From Priapulus caudatus (Eukaryota > Priapulida > Priapulimorpha > Priapulimorphida > Priapulidae), in contig NW_014577337.1 of assembly GCF_000485595.1 (NCBI RefSeq), forward strand, positions 160,202-224,201: a stretch of DNA of 64,000 nt. Reading direction: 5' to 3'. The position numbers and the translations under genes are program-made. This document shows, piece by piece, positions 20,249 through 30,510 of the stretch. Every line of letters starts with the position of its first letter. Positions within the stretch are counted from its first letter, which is position 1. Under the pieces are notes generated by a model. The model saw only the letters and a list, made by a program, of their open reading frames with translations. It was not told the DNA's origin and did not search any database.

Positions 20249-21094
20249 ATGGTGAGCGTTGGGGTCATCGAACCAGTTACCGAGCCGACAGACTGGTGCG
20301 CCCCTATGGTTCCTGTTGTTAAACGCAATGGGAATATACGCATCTGCGTGGATTGGAAGAAGCTGATTGAATTGGTGCGTCGGGAGCGATTTATACTGCC
20401 AACTTTTGATGATGTAATCCCTAAGCTGGTAGGAGCACGGGTGTTTTCGAAGTTGGATGCGTCGAGTGGGTTTTATCAAATGCCACTAGACCCTGAGAGT
20501 TCAAGATACACCACATTCATCACACCGTTTGCGTGGTACTGTTTCCGCCGTGTCCCATTCGGGATTACATCGGCACCAGAGGTGTTTCAACGTAAGATGA
20601 CGGAGCTTGGACCTGGAGACATGGTACGGGTAAAGTTGGACAGGGAGAAGGGATGGAAAACACCGGGAGTGGTTGTGAGTCAAGCGACTACCCCACGATC
20701 ATACATAGTGACTACCGATGGTTCGGCAACAATGCGCCGAAATCGAAGACAGAAGGTCAGCCTTGGTGATGATGTGGCAGTTCCTGTGGAATCCCAGGAT
20801 ACACCCATGTTAGAGACAGTGCCATCTTCTGGTGAACGAACTGAGACTCCAGAAGATAATGCGCATGAGATGGATGTGGAATCACATTCACCCGGTCCAG
20901 GGGCGTGTACAGGATTTGTACCAGGGGGGTCCAACCGTAACCCAAACTTGGGAGCACGCGAAGGGGGGGTGTGGGGAATTTTTTTGAAATTAGACCCCCT
21001 CAGATGCGTTTTCTGCGCGAGCAGGGGGGGTCCGGACCCCCTGGACATCCCCCCTGTACATGCCCCTGCGGTCCACGGACAAGCGGTCGGGTAG
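20249..21094 (+). pseudogene. RT fragment fused in frame to integrase C-terminus
   Basis: Residues 1-117 are the N-terminal half of RT: EPTDWCAPMVPVVKRNGNIR, ICVDWKKL, FSKLDASSGFYQMPLD (first catalytic Asp) and FGITSAPEVFQRKM. At about 20605 the frame passes without a break into LGPGDMVRVKLDREKGW, the GPY/F-like C-terminal module of integrase. The Y-x-D-D motif, thumb, RNase H and integrase core are gone. From 20898 the frame reads through an inserted MITE, so the last 65 residues are not retroelement protein. The frame is also open upstream of the ATG except for a TAG at 20236. Confidence 0.85.
20898..21068. mobile_element. 171-bp CAGGGG MITE
   Basis: 16-bp near-perfect terminal inverted repeats (CAGGGGCGTGTACAGG; right end CCTGTACATGCCCCTG) with the direct repeat CGGTC on both sides (20893-20897, 21069-21073). 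The interior is G-rich with GGGGGGTCC and GGACCCCC blocks. CAGGG ends suggest a hAT-type origin, with a 5-bp rather than 8-bp duplication. Confidence 0.85.
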
Positions 21095-21312
21095 TGCGCA
21101 AGCCGTTGCGTTTTCGGGATGATATTGATAAATGATTATTGGTAGCGAGTAGTGTGGTTAAAGTAACCAGTGCTTTGTGGAAACTTTAATGAGTCAATGC
21201 ATAGGGAAGTATTGCGTGACAGGGAGAAAGAAACGGTTGTAAGATTATATATTATTCGATTCTCAGATATGTTTAAAACAATGTTCTACATTCAGTTGAG
21301 TAACAGACAATC

Positions 21313-21529
21313 TCAAAAGAAGGGAGATGTCACGATACTATTCGGTACTACATGAGTAATATCAGAGTGTTAGAGCCAACCGGGAAGGTTCTTAAAATCA
21401 AAACTGAAACCGACTTGTTATTCATGATCTGTGTTTGGGTGAGCTGGTTGTGTTATTGTGCGACTTGTTAAATAAATGTCTTCTGTTCATTAAAAGATAT
21501 AGTTCGATCGTGGTATCCTGAACGCGACA
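21313..21529 (+). repeat. Polypurine tract and 3' LTR (202 bp)
   Basis: AAAAGAAGGGAGA (ending 21327) precedes the LTR, which starts TGTCACGATACTATTCGG at 21328 and ends GAACGCGACA at 21529. It matches the 5' LTR apart from scattered substitutions and a 4-bp insertion (ATCG) near 21507. Confidence 0.93.
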
Positions 21530-21534
21530 CAGAC

Positions 21535-21658
21535 CTTGCCACTGAGATCTGCTGCCAAAAAAGTTTGCAGCCTCTGAATCAGTTGTTCAACGCAACTGCG
21601 CATCAGATTGTACGACAGAGAAGAGGGCTCGTCGCAAGCAAAACACTACATGCATTGT
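21535..21658 (+). pseudogene. Ulp1-PHD gene, exon 1 (3' part)
   Basis: Continues the frame interrupted at 16863 (LPLRSAAKK), then a one-base shift in an A6 run near 21558 leads to AASESVVQRN and a basic EKRARRKQN, possibly a nuclear localisation signal. Donor GTATGT at 21659, phase 2, matching exon 2. Confidence 0.6.
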
Positions 21659-21905
21659 GTATGTATATAGCAGTTCATATTACACATTATCAAGCCAATA
21701 CCTGTAAAATATTAATTATGGACAAGGACTCATACAACGCATATTTTTTCACATTTGTTTACAGTTTCAATGCTTTAAAGAAACCAAGTAATTCATAGCA
21801 TAGAGCTGCTTGAACTATTGTTTTATGTATACTGAGAACTTGAGTTTAAGCTATTTTTGCTAATATAATGGCCAACAAATCAACATGATACTGTTTAGTT
21901 TACAG

Positions 21906-22039
21906 TACAGAACAGTACAGGCCAAGCACAGTACCACATGCATCAATGACTGATGATGGCATACCAGTGGCTTTCAGACCGGCCGAGCCTTATCCTGATC
22001 GACTTATTCCACTACTGGACGATCAATAGCCCTGTTCAG
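21906..22039 (+). pseudogene. Ulp1-PHD gene, exon 2
   Basis: Acceptor TTTACAG before 21906 and donor GTAAAT at 22040. The phase-consistent frame is open through ASMTDDGIPVAFRPAEPYP and RLIPLLDDQ, then meets TAG at 22027 twelve bases before the donor. No domain recognised. Confidence 0.6.
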
Positions 22040-22258
22040 GTAAATAAACCAAGTGAAGAATCGAGAAACCTATATATCTATATATCTATAAATAGAGTTA
22101 AGCGCTAGTGAGATATTGGGTAGAACAACAAATTTCACTGTCTTTTTGCTTGTAACAGAGATTCAGGTAATGGGTGATAGGTTGATATGCACTCATTATG
22201 TAACAAGTACCAACCCAGTTCCAAAACCTACGATTCATTCAATATACTTGGTGTTTAG

Positions 22259-22326
22259 CTAGATGTTTGGCAAGGATAAAGATTCGACAGAACAAAGCAT
22301 GGAACCAGTTCCATGCTTTTATAAAG
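22259..22326 (+). pseudogene. Ulp1-PHD gene, exon 3
   Basis: Short exon, acceptor TGTTTAG and donor GTAAGC, open in the expected phase (RIKIRQNKAWNQFHAFIK). Basic and aromatic; no domain assignment. Confidence 0.6.
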
Positions 22327-22486
22327 GTAAGCCATATTCAACCACTATTGAGGTTTTATGAGGTAAATTTTTCTGTTCTTTTAGAAAAGACAATGCAGAT
22401 AAATGGACTTGCACAAATCTTTTCACTAAGCATGAGAGTGATTGATTTTCGTATACACTGTTTCTTTTGACTGCCTACAGATATAG

Positions 22487-22668
22487 AAAAGATGTGGGCA
22501 TTCCACACAAAACAATCCTGATTTCGTCAGGGTTGAGGTGGTATTAAACTCGGAAGGTGGGAAAATCACCATGTTCAACACTGTTCCACGCTGATGCCGG
22601 ACCAGTGGCTCAATGACAAAGTGATCGATGGGTATTTGGCAATCACCATCAAAGAGGCCCAAGCCAAG
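22487..22668 (+). pseudogene. Ulp1-PHD gene, exon 4: start of Ulp1 domain
   Basis: Acceptor ACAGATATAG, phase 0. It reads FVRVEVVLNSEGGKITMFN, then a one-base loss near 22587 shifts into MPDQWLNDKVIDGYL. W-L-N-D-x-V-I is the hallmark opening of the Ulp1/SENP (C48) catalytic domain. It ends with AITIKEAQAK and donor GTAATA. Confidence 0.8.
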
Positions 22669-22818
22669 GTAATATTGTGAGAAACATATGTAAAATACGT
22701 CGATGTCTAATATGCAGTAGTTCTTAAAATATATTTACAACAGCCACATACTACCTGCTCATACTTAAGTCAATGTTAAACCTTCATATTAAAAAGATAT
22801 TGGAACAATTTCTTGCAG

Positions 22819-22896
22819 AAGTATCATTCCATGAATTGTGTAGTTGCTGGCCAAATTTTCCAAGGAATATACAGGAGACTGTCTGTTAAAATTAAG
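22819..22896 (+). pseudogene. Ulp1-PHD gene, exon 5
   Basis: 26 intact codons in phase 0 (KYHSMNCVVAGQIFQGIYRR) between acceptor TCTTGCAG and donor GTACAT. It corresponds to the variable helix between the W-L-N-D block and the catalytic His in Ulp1 proteases. Confidence 0.75.
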
Positions 22897-23035
22897 GTAC
22901 ATCCAATAAATTGTTTGCACACCTGCACATTTCTAACAGGCTAAACTGCCTTAACTTTACCTTAACCTATCACCAGTAGTATCTTTAAACATCTAATCTC
23001 ATGAAAATAATCAACACGAATAGAATAATTTGTAG

Positions 23036-23145
23036 GTGTACGTTAAAGTAACATGCTTACAAGGAATTTTTATGAACATGATGCTCTCTACCCAGAACAG
23101 AACTCTCTGCCCAGTTATAACGCTGGATGTCACTGGTTGTTGGTG
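23036..23145 (+). pseudogene. Ulp1-PHD gene, exon 6: catalytic His
   Basis: Acceptor TTTGTAG, donor GTATGC. The frame runs to about 23115, where two extra bases (AT) shift it into NAGCHWLLV; the His codon at 23131-23133 followed by W matches the H-W motif of the C48 active site. Both exon ends are phase 0 in their respective frames. Confidence 0.8.
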
Positions 23146-23588
23146 GTATGCAACTATTACAGCATTATGTCTGCTAATTGATATAGCGACCAGTGCACCA
23201 TTCTTTAGAAGCTAGCCGTCTCTGGAGTTCTGTAATACATCAGATTGTTAGCTACTTTGCTATATTTTTGAGCGTGTTTAAATCAAGATGAAGGTTAAGA
23301 AATACCAAAGATAGATTTATATAGTCTATGGTTGGAGGAAGGATTCGCAGCAGGCATAATTTGCTGCTTATGTTGGGGATATAATGTTAATGTAAATTTA
23401 TGTTGAACATTTACATACTATCAAATTAACTTAAAATACCATTACATCATGTCAAAATGTCAACATTTTCCCACTATATTTTTAGACATGCACATGCTAT
23501 AAGTAAACAGCATGTCACTGCAATGAATGATGACGTCTGTACATTTCCAAACAACACCATTTTGATGTAAGCTTTACATTACTTTCAG

Positions 23589-23679
23589 GTTGTTGATCCA
23601 GAAAGTAAACAATTTCTTTACTACAACAGTCTTGGTGAAGATGCTGGCATATGACCCACAAACTGTTGCGCAACTGGAG
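23589..23679 (+). pseudogene. Ulp1-PHD gene, exon 7: catalytic Asp
   Basis: Acceptor ACTTTCAG. VVDPESKQFLYYNSLGEDAG carries the catalytic Asp (23595-23597) and the Y-Y-x-S-L-G block typical of Ulp1 proteases. A two-base AT insertion near 23651 causes TGA; in the shifted frame MTHKLLRNW leads to donor GTATAT, phase 2, matching exon 8 across a 5.3-kb intron. Confidence 0.85.
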
Positions 23680-23749
23680 GTATATATAACTAAGTGACCC
23701 GTCCTGCAATCTGATCATCACAATGCTGTTGCTAATTATAGCAACGCAA

Positions 23750-23975
23750 TATGGTATTGACCAACCTCAATATATTCAGACATATACATACTTACATAGA
23801 CTTTTTATAGTACAGCAGATATGTGATATATTTCGACAGAATTGTGGGTTTGATGATAAAAGCATGGCATTTGGCACACAGTTAGGACATACCCTTAGGA
23901 ATATTTTTGGATATAGGGACATCGCATATTTGTCCCATGGTAGCTTTGGCGGCCATTTTACAAAATGGCGGCCTC
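23750..23975 (+). repeat. Inverted repeat arm (left) of intronic insertion
   Basis: The reverse complement of 28570-28800: both copies contain GCAGATATGTGA, GGGTTTGATGATAAAAGCAT and GGAATATTTTTGGATATAGG, then GGCGGCCATTTTACAAAATG. The arms enclose about 4.6 kb including the CXC-family pseudogene and may be its terminal repeats or two independent copies in opposite orientation. Confidence 0.75.
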
Positions 23976-24059
23976 AATTTACCATTTTCGCCCATAAGTT
24001 GAACTATATCAAGTATGATTGGTGCAAAACACATTCTAGTGGATATATGTATCATTTGT

Positions 24060-24419
24060 TATTGACATGTTAAGTATAGGCCTCACGTGGACTTGAACAC
24101 AATTATGTATGGTGGCCTAACAGGGACGCAAATGACATTTTTCTTCCTTGTCATGCTTATCATATCTGACAGATCTGTCTTGCTACATATGTACTAGAGC
24201 TCAGACATTGTGCATATCGTAAGCCTAGTATACACACATATATGACACTATAGACACATATATACACACTATAGGTGACACTAGCGATTCTGTACGCTGC
24301 CCGGCAGCGTATGTTTTCGCTCACGATTTTGGAACGCCGTACGAGTTGCGCGTGCAGCTGTACACATGATTGGCTGCTACCATTCGCGTTCGAACGCGAT
24401 TGTTCATTGTTGGGCGCGC
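24060..24419. other. No recognisable feature (intron 7)
   Basis: No gene or strong repeat. A short ORF at 24275 overlaps the foldback below. Confidence 0.4.
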
Positions 24420-24515
24420 TGGTGCTAGACTGGTACTCGCCCCCACCTCGTTTACTCGACCGCCATCGAGTACTAAGCGGAGAGGGTGTGAGCGGGTAGC
24501 CAGTCTACGCTAGTG
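24420..24515. repeat. Small inverted repeat, AGACTGGTA family
   Basis: GCTAGACTGGTACTCGCCCC at about 24423 pairs imperfectly with GAGCGGGTAGCCAGTCTACG at 24491. AGACTGGTA-CCGGCT-like sequence also opens the dispersed repeat at 17964 and 49407. Confidence 0.5.
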
Positions 24516-24839
24516 CAAGCGCGCATGCCGCTGTATTGCAAGCGATGAAAAACGCGGCAGAAATATTTCAACATTCTGAATGCGAGCGATGCGCCGGGCG
24601 TATTGGGATTGCGGAGCAGATTCTGCTAATTCTTCTTTCAGGTCACGGTTGGTGGTTTTGATCTGGTGGCTTGTACGACTAAAAGGTTATTTTGACTGAC
24701 TGAACAATGGCCAAGACCGTTTTATGGTGCTTTGGACAGCCCAACATCCAGGCCTCATCTGTACACATGCTTTCATATCTGACACATTTGGAGACAGTGT
24801 GTGTTTATGTCAGAAATGACACTCTGAGGAAGCCTATGC

Positions 24840-27800
24840 TGTCCAGCTGAAGTCAAAGCGTAGCACTAGTTGTGGTTCTGGGTACCAGACTCTTGCAGAC
24901 AATCTTCCTCGCTTCACAAGATCGGATGTCTGCCAAAGACTATAGATATCTCCAAACTGGTTGATGGTGAGGGCATTCAGCAACATTCGAGCTACACACA
25001 GAGCCAGGGCATGATTCGTGTAGACTCGAAACACAACAAAACCACCCAATCTTTGTTTTCGAGCGCACGAAGAGGAAAAAGCCTCTCTGTGAGCCAAGTG
25101 GCAGATGTCCAAGGAAAGTACAACTACGTTCAGAGTACTGAGATCAAACCACAACCTTTTCACAAGTGTTTCTTTTTGTGACGGAACAGGCGGGTTAAGG
25201 AGACTCTGCACGATGCTTTTCACCTTTTGAGCTTGATGCCCGTGTCAGGAAATGTGCCCTGAAATAGAGGACAACCACTGTTGGCTTAAACTTAAGTGGA
25301 GGAAGATCTGTATAGCCAAGAGAGGCCAAGCCTACGCATGTGAAGTGTCTAGCCTCCCTGTACAACAAAGCCAGAGGCACGAAGTATGAATGAGGATCCA
25401 CAACCAAGACGTGTAAAATCACGGCATTAGGCCCTGGCTGACGACTGGGTGTTCCTACATTGAGGAACGCGTATGGACAATCTACTGTGCCACCAGTGTT
25501 CAAGCTAATAGACATCTGCAACCCTTCTACAACACCAGGCTGTATGCAGCTTGGAACAGTCCTGCTTTGCGCGGATTCCAACATGCGAGAGAAGCATTCA
25601 TTCAAGCCACTCTGGGGCGAGCCTTTCTTGATTGCAGTGGATGGACCGAAGCCCTGGTTCAGGCCAGTTGAGTTGCCCTACCCAGGAACAGCCGAGCTCC
25701 TTCATCAAAGCGCCCATTGGTGACGCGCTACTGTAATGCCGGCAACCATCACCAGGTCACAGCTAGTGTTCTGTATTCTCCTTCGACAGGAGGGTTACCC
25801 CAATACTGTGAACGCGGTGTTCGGTCATGGCGGACAGGTTTCGCAACTGTCAGTAGAAGTCTAGCGAGCTATACAAGTCCCACAAGTTTCAAGATTCAAT
25901 GGTCGATTATGCTGCAGCTGGAACTGGAAATCATGATCTACGAGTGAATCGTCTTACGGCGAGGCGACTTCCATGCTCTAACATCGATGCCTTTGACGGC
26001 AAGCTTGTACCCTGAGGTTCTTTGCCCTGCGGGAACAACAATTAACGTCCAAGGCTGGATTCGAGTTCACTTGCGTGACGATGGGGCACATGGAAGACAA
26101 AGCATCAATTATGTGTCGCAGAGTTCAGTGGGCTGGCGAACTTCACAGTGAAAGTAGACACACCACGCATTCTCTGCTTTTGGCCACGACCAGGCACATG
26201 AGCCAGAATTAACGGCATCAGTGAAAGGCAAATGGCGGAGCAGTGGCACTGACTAAGCAATTCTGCACCGATTGCACGCGCTGCAGCGCTGGATGTGTCC
26301 GGTCCTGGAGATGGCAAGGAGTGATTGCAACGAGTTCCGCGCCCACAGCAGAGACGAGAACAAAGAAGCCTGATGTCCAGCAACCATGAGCAGACAAGCA
26401 TACGACAGCTGGCGTTTGCTCAAGACTGTTTTAAGTCACCTCTCCCGGCTGTCATGACGAGAAATGGCGGAACCCCTTCTGTGATGACAGCAATGATCTC
26501 ACTTCGGTACTCAGACAGCCGGGAACCTGGAGCCGACCCAGCAGTCCATCGACACTGTGCACAGCCGCAGATCCTGAGCAGCTGTATCAGTCAATGAGCG
26601 GCTTCGATGAACCAGACGACAGCCCAATCACGGGACGCCAATCAGACGAGAAAACAACCTTCCTTCTCTTCAGCCGACCTCCAGTCAGAGAGAAATTCAG
26701 AAGCCCAGCTTCAGCTGGGCCGTGTTCGACATCCAGAATGGACTGCTCGCCATCACTCTCCCGGTTGTTCATTCAAGCCCGATGCGTGCATGGAGATGCT
26801 CAACGATTGCTGCGTTCTTTTGCTCGTGATAACCCAGGCCTGCTCCCCCTGCCCTGTCACAGATGGGCAAAATTCGAGACTGGGCAAAAAAGTCTGGCCT
26901 GCGCGGATGCTTAGGAAGATATGAGCCCGGTCCACAAGAGAATGTAGCCAGTCGCTCAGTTGAAGTATCATCCTTGCTTATGGCAGAGCAAGCTATCCCA
27001 GACATGCTGGCACCTGGGTTGCGAAGACGTTCTGTGACCAATGCACAGCACAGGTTTTTGCCGTACATCACATCTGCAGCTACAGCATGCAATCAGAGTG
27101 TCGTCTTGGAATGAAATACCGCTGTCAGACAGTTTGAAGCCCGGACACTCGAACAAAGAGAGGTAGAGGCATCACGGAGACGAGTCGAGCCCATCTAGTT
27201 CCAATACCAGGAAACTGGCAGGCCTTCCTACGGATCGGACGAGATACAAGGTGAAGTCTGTTCTCCTTCTAGCGACGAGACTACTGCTCAAGAGACAGAG
27301 CAAAACAAGCTCATACAACTCGTTCCACAATCAGATGTGGTCGTGTACGCAGGCCAGAGACATCGCTGGTAAACTTGCTCACTATGTACAACATGAAGCA
27401 CAGTCAGATCCAGGCGTAATGTCTGTGAGACTCTCCACGTGGAAGATGCTGTGAAGCAGGCCTACACAAGGTGTTTTCGGATCCGTACAGTTGACACGGA
27501 TGTCGTAGTCCTTGCTTGTGGCGAGCAGCCGAACGCCTCAACATAGATGAGCGTGTGGGTTTGGCTTTCGGTTACCGAGGGAAGAGCTTTAGGTACTTAA
27601 GGCAGCTCACGAGATGGCCCAGGCATTGGGAGTCTGACAAGTGTCTGTGGGATTACCTCATTTCATGCCTTCACTGGTGTGGTGATACCGTTGTCAAGCT
27701 TTGAGGCAGGAGCAAAAAGGAGCTCGCATGGGAGACTGCGGAAGGCCCTGTGCTAGGTCACTGCGACGCTTCTGTGCCTTGGGCGAATACCACCAAGAGT

Positions 27801-28192
27801 CCCTCCAATCGTAGATGACAGCATGGAGATCTTGGAGCGTTTCGTCGTTCTCCTGTATGATCGCACTAGCAGCCACGAGCATGTCAACGATGCACGTAAG
27901 CAGCTCTTCACCCAGAAGCGTCGAGCAATAGATGCTCTCCCGCCAACTCGAGAAGCCCTCAGACAGCACATCAGGAGAACTGCCTACCAAGCTGGCTATT
28001 GAATGGGGGTGGGTGAAGAGTGATACTGGCTGGAACGTCTGCTGGACAACCCTCCCGGAGGCAACGCAAGTATGCCGGCAACTTCTCAGATGCGGCTGCA
28101 AGAAGGGATGCAGAGGACAATGCAAGTGTTTGAAGGCTGTACTCCAGTGCACGGCACTATGCCACTGCGGCGGACAGTGTGCTCGGGAGTAG
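24840..28192 (+). pseudogene. CXC-domain multicopy protein remnant with PIN-like motif
   Basis: Scattered plus-strand frames of a large repeat-associated family that public annotations often name tesmin/TSO1-like CXC proteins. The clearest parts are the 3' half: VDTDVVVLA at about 27490-27516 followed by LAFGYRGKSFRYL (a PIN/FEN-like acidic motif and its partner block), LERFVVLLYDRTSSHEHVN at about 27835, and the CXC-type cluster GCKKGCRGQCKC plus CTALCHCGGQC at about 28092-28182, ending with a stop at 28190. At least six frame changes. No GT/AG structure is obvious within it. The role of the family is unknown; I infer a mobile or amplified ORF. It lies in intron 7 of the Ulp1-PHD gene. Confidence 0.75.
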
Positions 28193-28569
28193 ATCTTGCA
28201 GTATCATGGATGGCTTTGTCCGCATGGCGGATTGTTATATTTCAATATGATGTAGACATGTACCCACTGACAATGTAAGGGTAAAATATAAATGTATGAT
28301 AATATATAAGGGTAAACGCATTTACACAGTGGCAGTGCAGTTTAATGTTATAAACTGATCATTTTCAGATTGCAAAATACAGACAAAACTCATAAAAAAA
28401 AAAAGTTGCATAATTGTTGCCTGATAGGCCAAATGAATCTGTTATGTAAGGTTATGACCTTGAATTGGCATCCCAGATTATATTTTAAGTGATATTGCAT
28501 CACTTACATGCATCTCCAATTCAAAAAGTTGCACAACTTCTACAGATTATGTGTTATGTAATACCCGAT
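28193..28569. other. No recognisable feature (intron 7)
   Basis: AT-rich sequence between the CXC pseudogene and the right inverted-repeat arm. Confidence 0.4.
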
Positions 28570-28800
28570 CACGGCCATTTTGTAAAATGGCCGCCATTTT
28601 GGCCCCAGGAGGAATATGCAATGTCCCTATATCCAAAAATATTCCTAGTGATATGTAATAAATGTGAGCCAAATTATATGCTTTTATCATCAAACCCACA
28701 ATTTTTTCACATATCTGCTGCACTATTAATATACATAGACATTTAAATAGCTCCAGGGAAACACTGCCTGACATAAATGTAATGAGGTTCGGCCTTATAA
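28570..28800 (-). repeat. Inverted repeat arm (right) of intronic insertion
   Basis: Counterpart of 23750-23975 in opposite orientation, including the GGCCATTTTGTAAAATGGCC palindrome near 28573. Confidence 0.75.
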
Positions 28801-28962
28801 CCATGTCGGATTAAGGTTTATGAAACTACTATAACTATTGTGTTACCATAAATGTACGTTTTTTATGTATTTACTTGCATGTTTTGTGTTTATGTAAAAT
28901 TGTAATAGAAAGCATTACATCAATAAGAGAGTAGAAAATTCAATACCTTTTACATTTAACAG

Positions 28963-29068
28963 AGGTTTCCTGCGATATCATCAAGAAAATGATGGAGAAT
29001 GGACAATCACGAGCTGTGTCTATCAGCTGCAACGTGACAGCTCCAGCTGTGGCGTAATGGTACTCATG
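28963..29068 (+). pseudogene. Ulp1-PHD gene, exon 8: catalytic Gln and Cys
   Basis: Acceptor CATTTAACAG. The first base completes the Arg codon left by exon 7. The exon reads GFLRYHQENDGEWTITS, then LQRDSSSCGVMVLM. Gln (29030-29032) stands six residues before Cys (29048-29050), exactly the C48 oxyanion Gln and nucleophile spacing, with S-C-G in place of the common D-C-G. No lesion. Donor GTATGA, phase 0. Confidence 0.87.
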
Positions 29069-29258
29069 GTATGATTACCATGTTGCGAATTGTACACCAG
29101 AATTTCAACAAATAAGAAAACCTATTCAATGCAACATATCAACGTAAGAAAGTGCCTAAATTAATAGCACCACGGCGATAGATGTTGTGCAATTAGCGAA
29201 ATTATGTAAAATGTACACAAAGGGCTTATGCTCTGACTATGCTTTTTACGTAAACTAG

Positions 29259-30334
29259 TGTGGAGATTTCGGGGGTGTGTAACTCACATGGGCAGTAGCC
29301 TAGATCAGGATGGATAGATTGAACTCGCAGTATAGGTAGAACAACCATATATATAGACTAAAGACAGGATAAAATATAGACAGCACATAAATATCAACAA
29401 CCCTGGGCGCGGCCATCTTGGATCAGGCTATCACTGCTGCTACTATGGTCGGGGAAAACAAGGGGTGAATACGCGGAAAGCGGTAACGCAAGATAAATAG
29501 AATATAATAATCAATGCGGTTTATGTACTATTAGTCAGCATAATATAGGAGATTTGAATAGAATGAATAGTCTAAGTTGTCGAAGAGAGAAATATTTACT
29601 TAGAAACGAGTTGCATAGGATGATGCAACCATCGTACCAGGCACTGGTTGCGTAAGATGATGCAACAATCCGTACCAGCCACGGGTTGCGTCAGCGGGTG
29701 GAAACGATTGCACCGGCGAACGAAACAACGGCACGTAGGGAGGGCGTTGCCAGCTAGGTATATAAGGCGCGCCGAATAGCAGAGCAGGAGCGTTATTTTT
29801 CAGGTTAGGTTTAGGAAGAAGAAGGAGAAGAGGAAGCAGAGGAAGAAGAGAAAGAGGGAGAAAGCCGTTTAGGTCTCAAGGAGAGAGATAACGGAGGGAG
29901 TAGAAGGTCGGGTTTTCAGGTAGATGAAAAGCGGAGAACAACGGGCGAGGGGAAATAAAACAGAGAAGGAGAAGAACGGGGTTTCAGTTAGGTAGAGCCA
30001 GGAGCGACGACGAGGCGAGGACGAACAGGAGAGAGGAAGACGAAGGCGGCGACGCATTAATGCTGTAATATTAGACGAGATAGATATAGGATCCGCTGCA
30101 TATACGAATGCAGGGGAATTATTAGTAAACTAGTAAGAAGCAATAAAACAATAACCGTACAGTTAGCCGAATCTATCTGTGTTCTGTTCCACTGGTACTA
30201 CCTGTTACCTACTACGGGCATCACCGTCCTGCCTAATATAACGGCAGGAGCGAACACTGAATCCAAACAACTAGGACACGCTTTAACTATATAACGCCTG
30301 TCGTACCGTAGTCGCTACCCCTAGGGCCACTACA
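29259..30334 (+). mobile_element. Probable solo LTR
   Basis: A TG...CA segment of about 1.08 kb (TGTGGAGATTTCGG to GGCCACTACA) within intron 8. It has promoter-like parts in order: tandem 37-bp motifs (29610-29690), a TATATAAG box at 29759-29766 and AATAAA at 30142-30147. Flanks CTAG (left) and CTAAG (right) are a near match for a target duplication. No internal gag or pol. A purine-rich block (29813-30055) carries minus-strand ORF noise. Boundaries rest on the TG/CA rule. Confidence 0.45.
29610..29690 (+). promoter_or_regulatory. Tandem GTTGC-N-GATGATGCAAC motifs
   Basis: Two 37-bp repeats (29610-29646, 29647-29684) and a partial third each carry GTTGC(A/G)TA(G/A)GATGATGCAAC, a short inverted repeat containing TGATGCAA, about 70-150 bp upstream of the TATA box. 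TGATGCAA matches the C/EBP-ATF composite element. A regulatory role is inferred. Confidence 0.4.
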
Positions 30335-30510
30335 CTAAGACCTATAACATTTTGTTCTTAGTGGTAAAATCCCTTAATATAATTGCCCTTATTTGCATTT
30401 AATTAAGGCCAATATCTAGCATTTTCTTGTCGAATGTGGCACACATAGGAGTGCACACATGGCATAATTAGTGTAAATTAATTAATAACGTGCATCCGAG
30501 TGTAATCCAG

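Larger units (their letters stand above)
16864..21529 (+). mobile_element. Mag-like Ty3/gypsy retrotransposon, internally deleted
   Basis: A 4666-bp element complete at both ends: two LTRs of about 200 bp, primer-binding site, polypurine tract and 5-bp target duplication. The LTRs differ at about 9 of 195 aligned positions plus a 4-bp indel (roughly 95 percent identical), so the insertion is not recent. The inside is shrunken: a leader with a minisatellite and a MITE, a gag remnant, a zinc-knuckle and protease ORF, then RT cut off before its catalytic Y-x-D-D block and fused to the last module of integrase. It cannot transpose alone. Confidence 0.93.
16859..21534. other. 5-bp target-site duplication CAGAC
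   Basis: CAGAC at 16859-16863 and again at 21530-21534 directly flanks the two LTR outer ends, as expected of Ty3/gypsy integration. It fixes both boundaries of the inserted element. Confidence 0.9.

Noticed and set aside
24834-25605. Minus-strand ORFs of 129 and 136 codons
   Set aside because: They lie opposite the plus-strand CXC-family remnant, have no recognisable motif, and the family motifs read on the plus strand.
26105-27156. Cluster of minus-strand ORFs at 26.1-27.2 kb
   Set aside because: No domain, and they overlap the plus-strand pseudogene.
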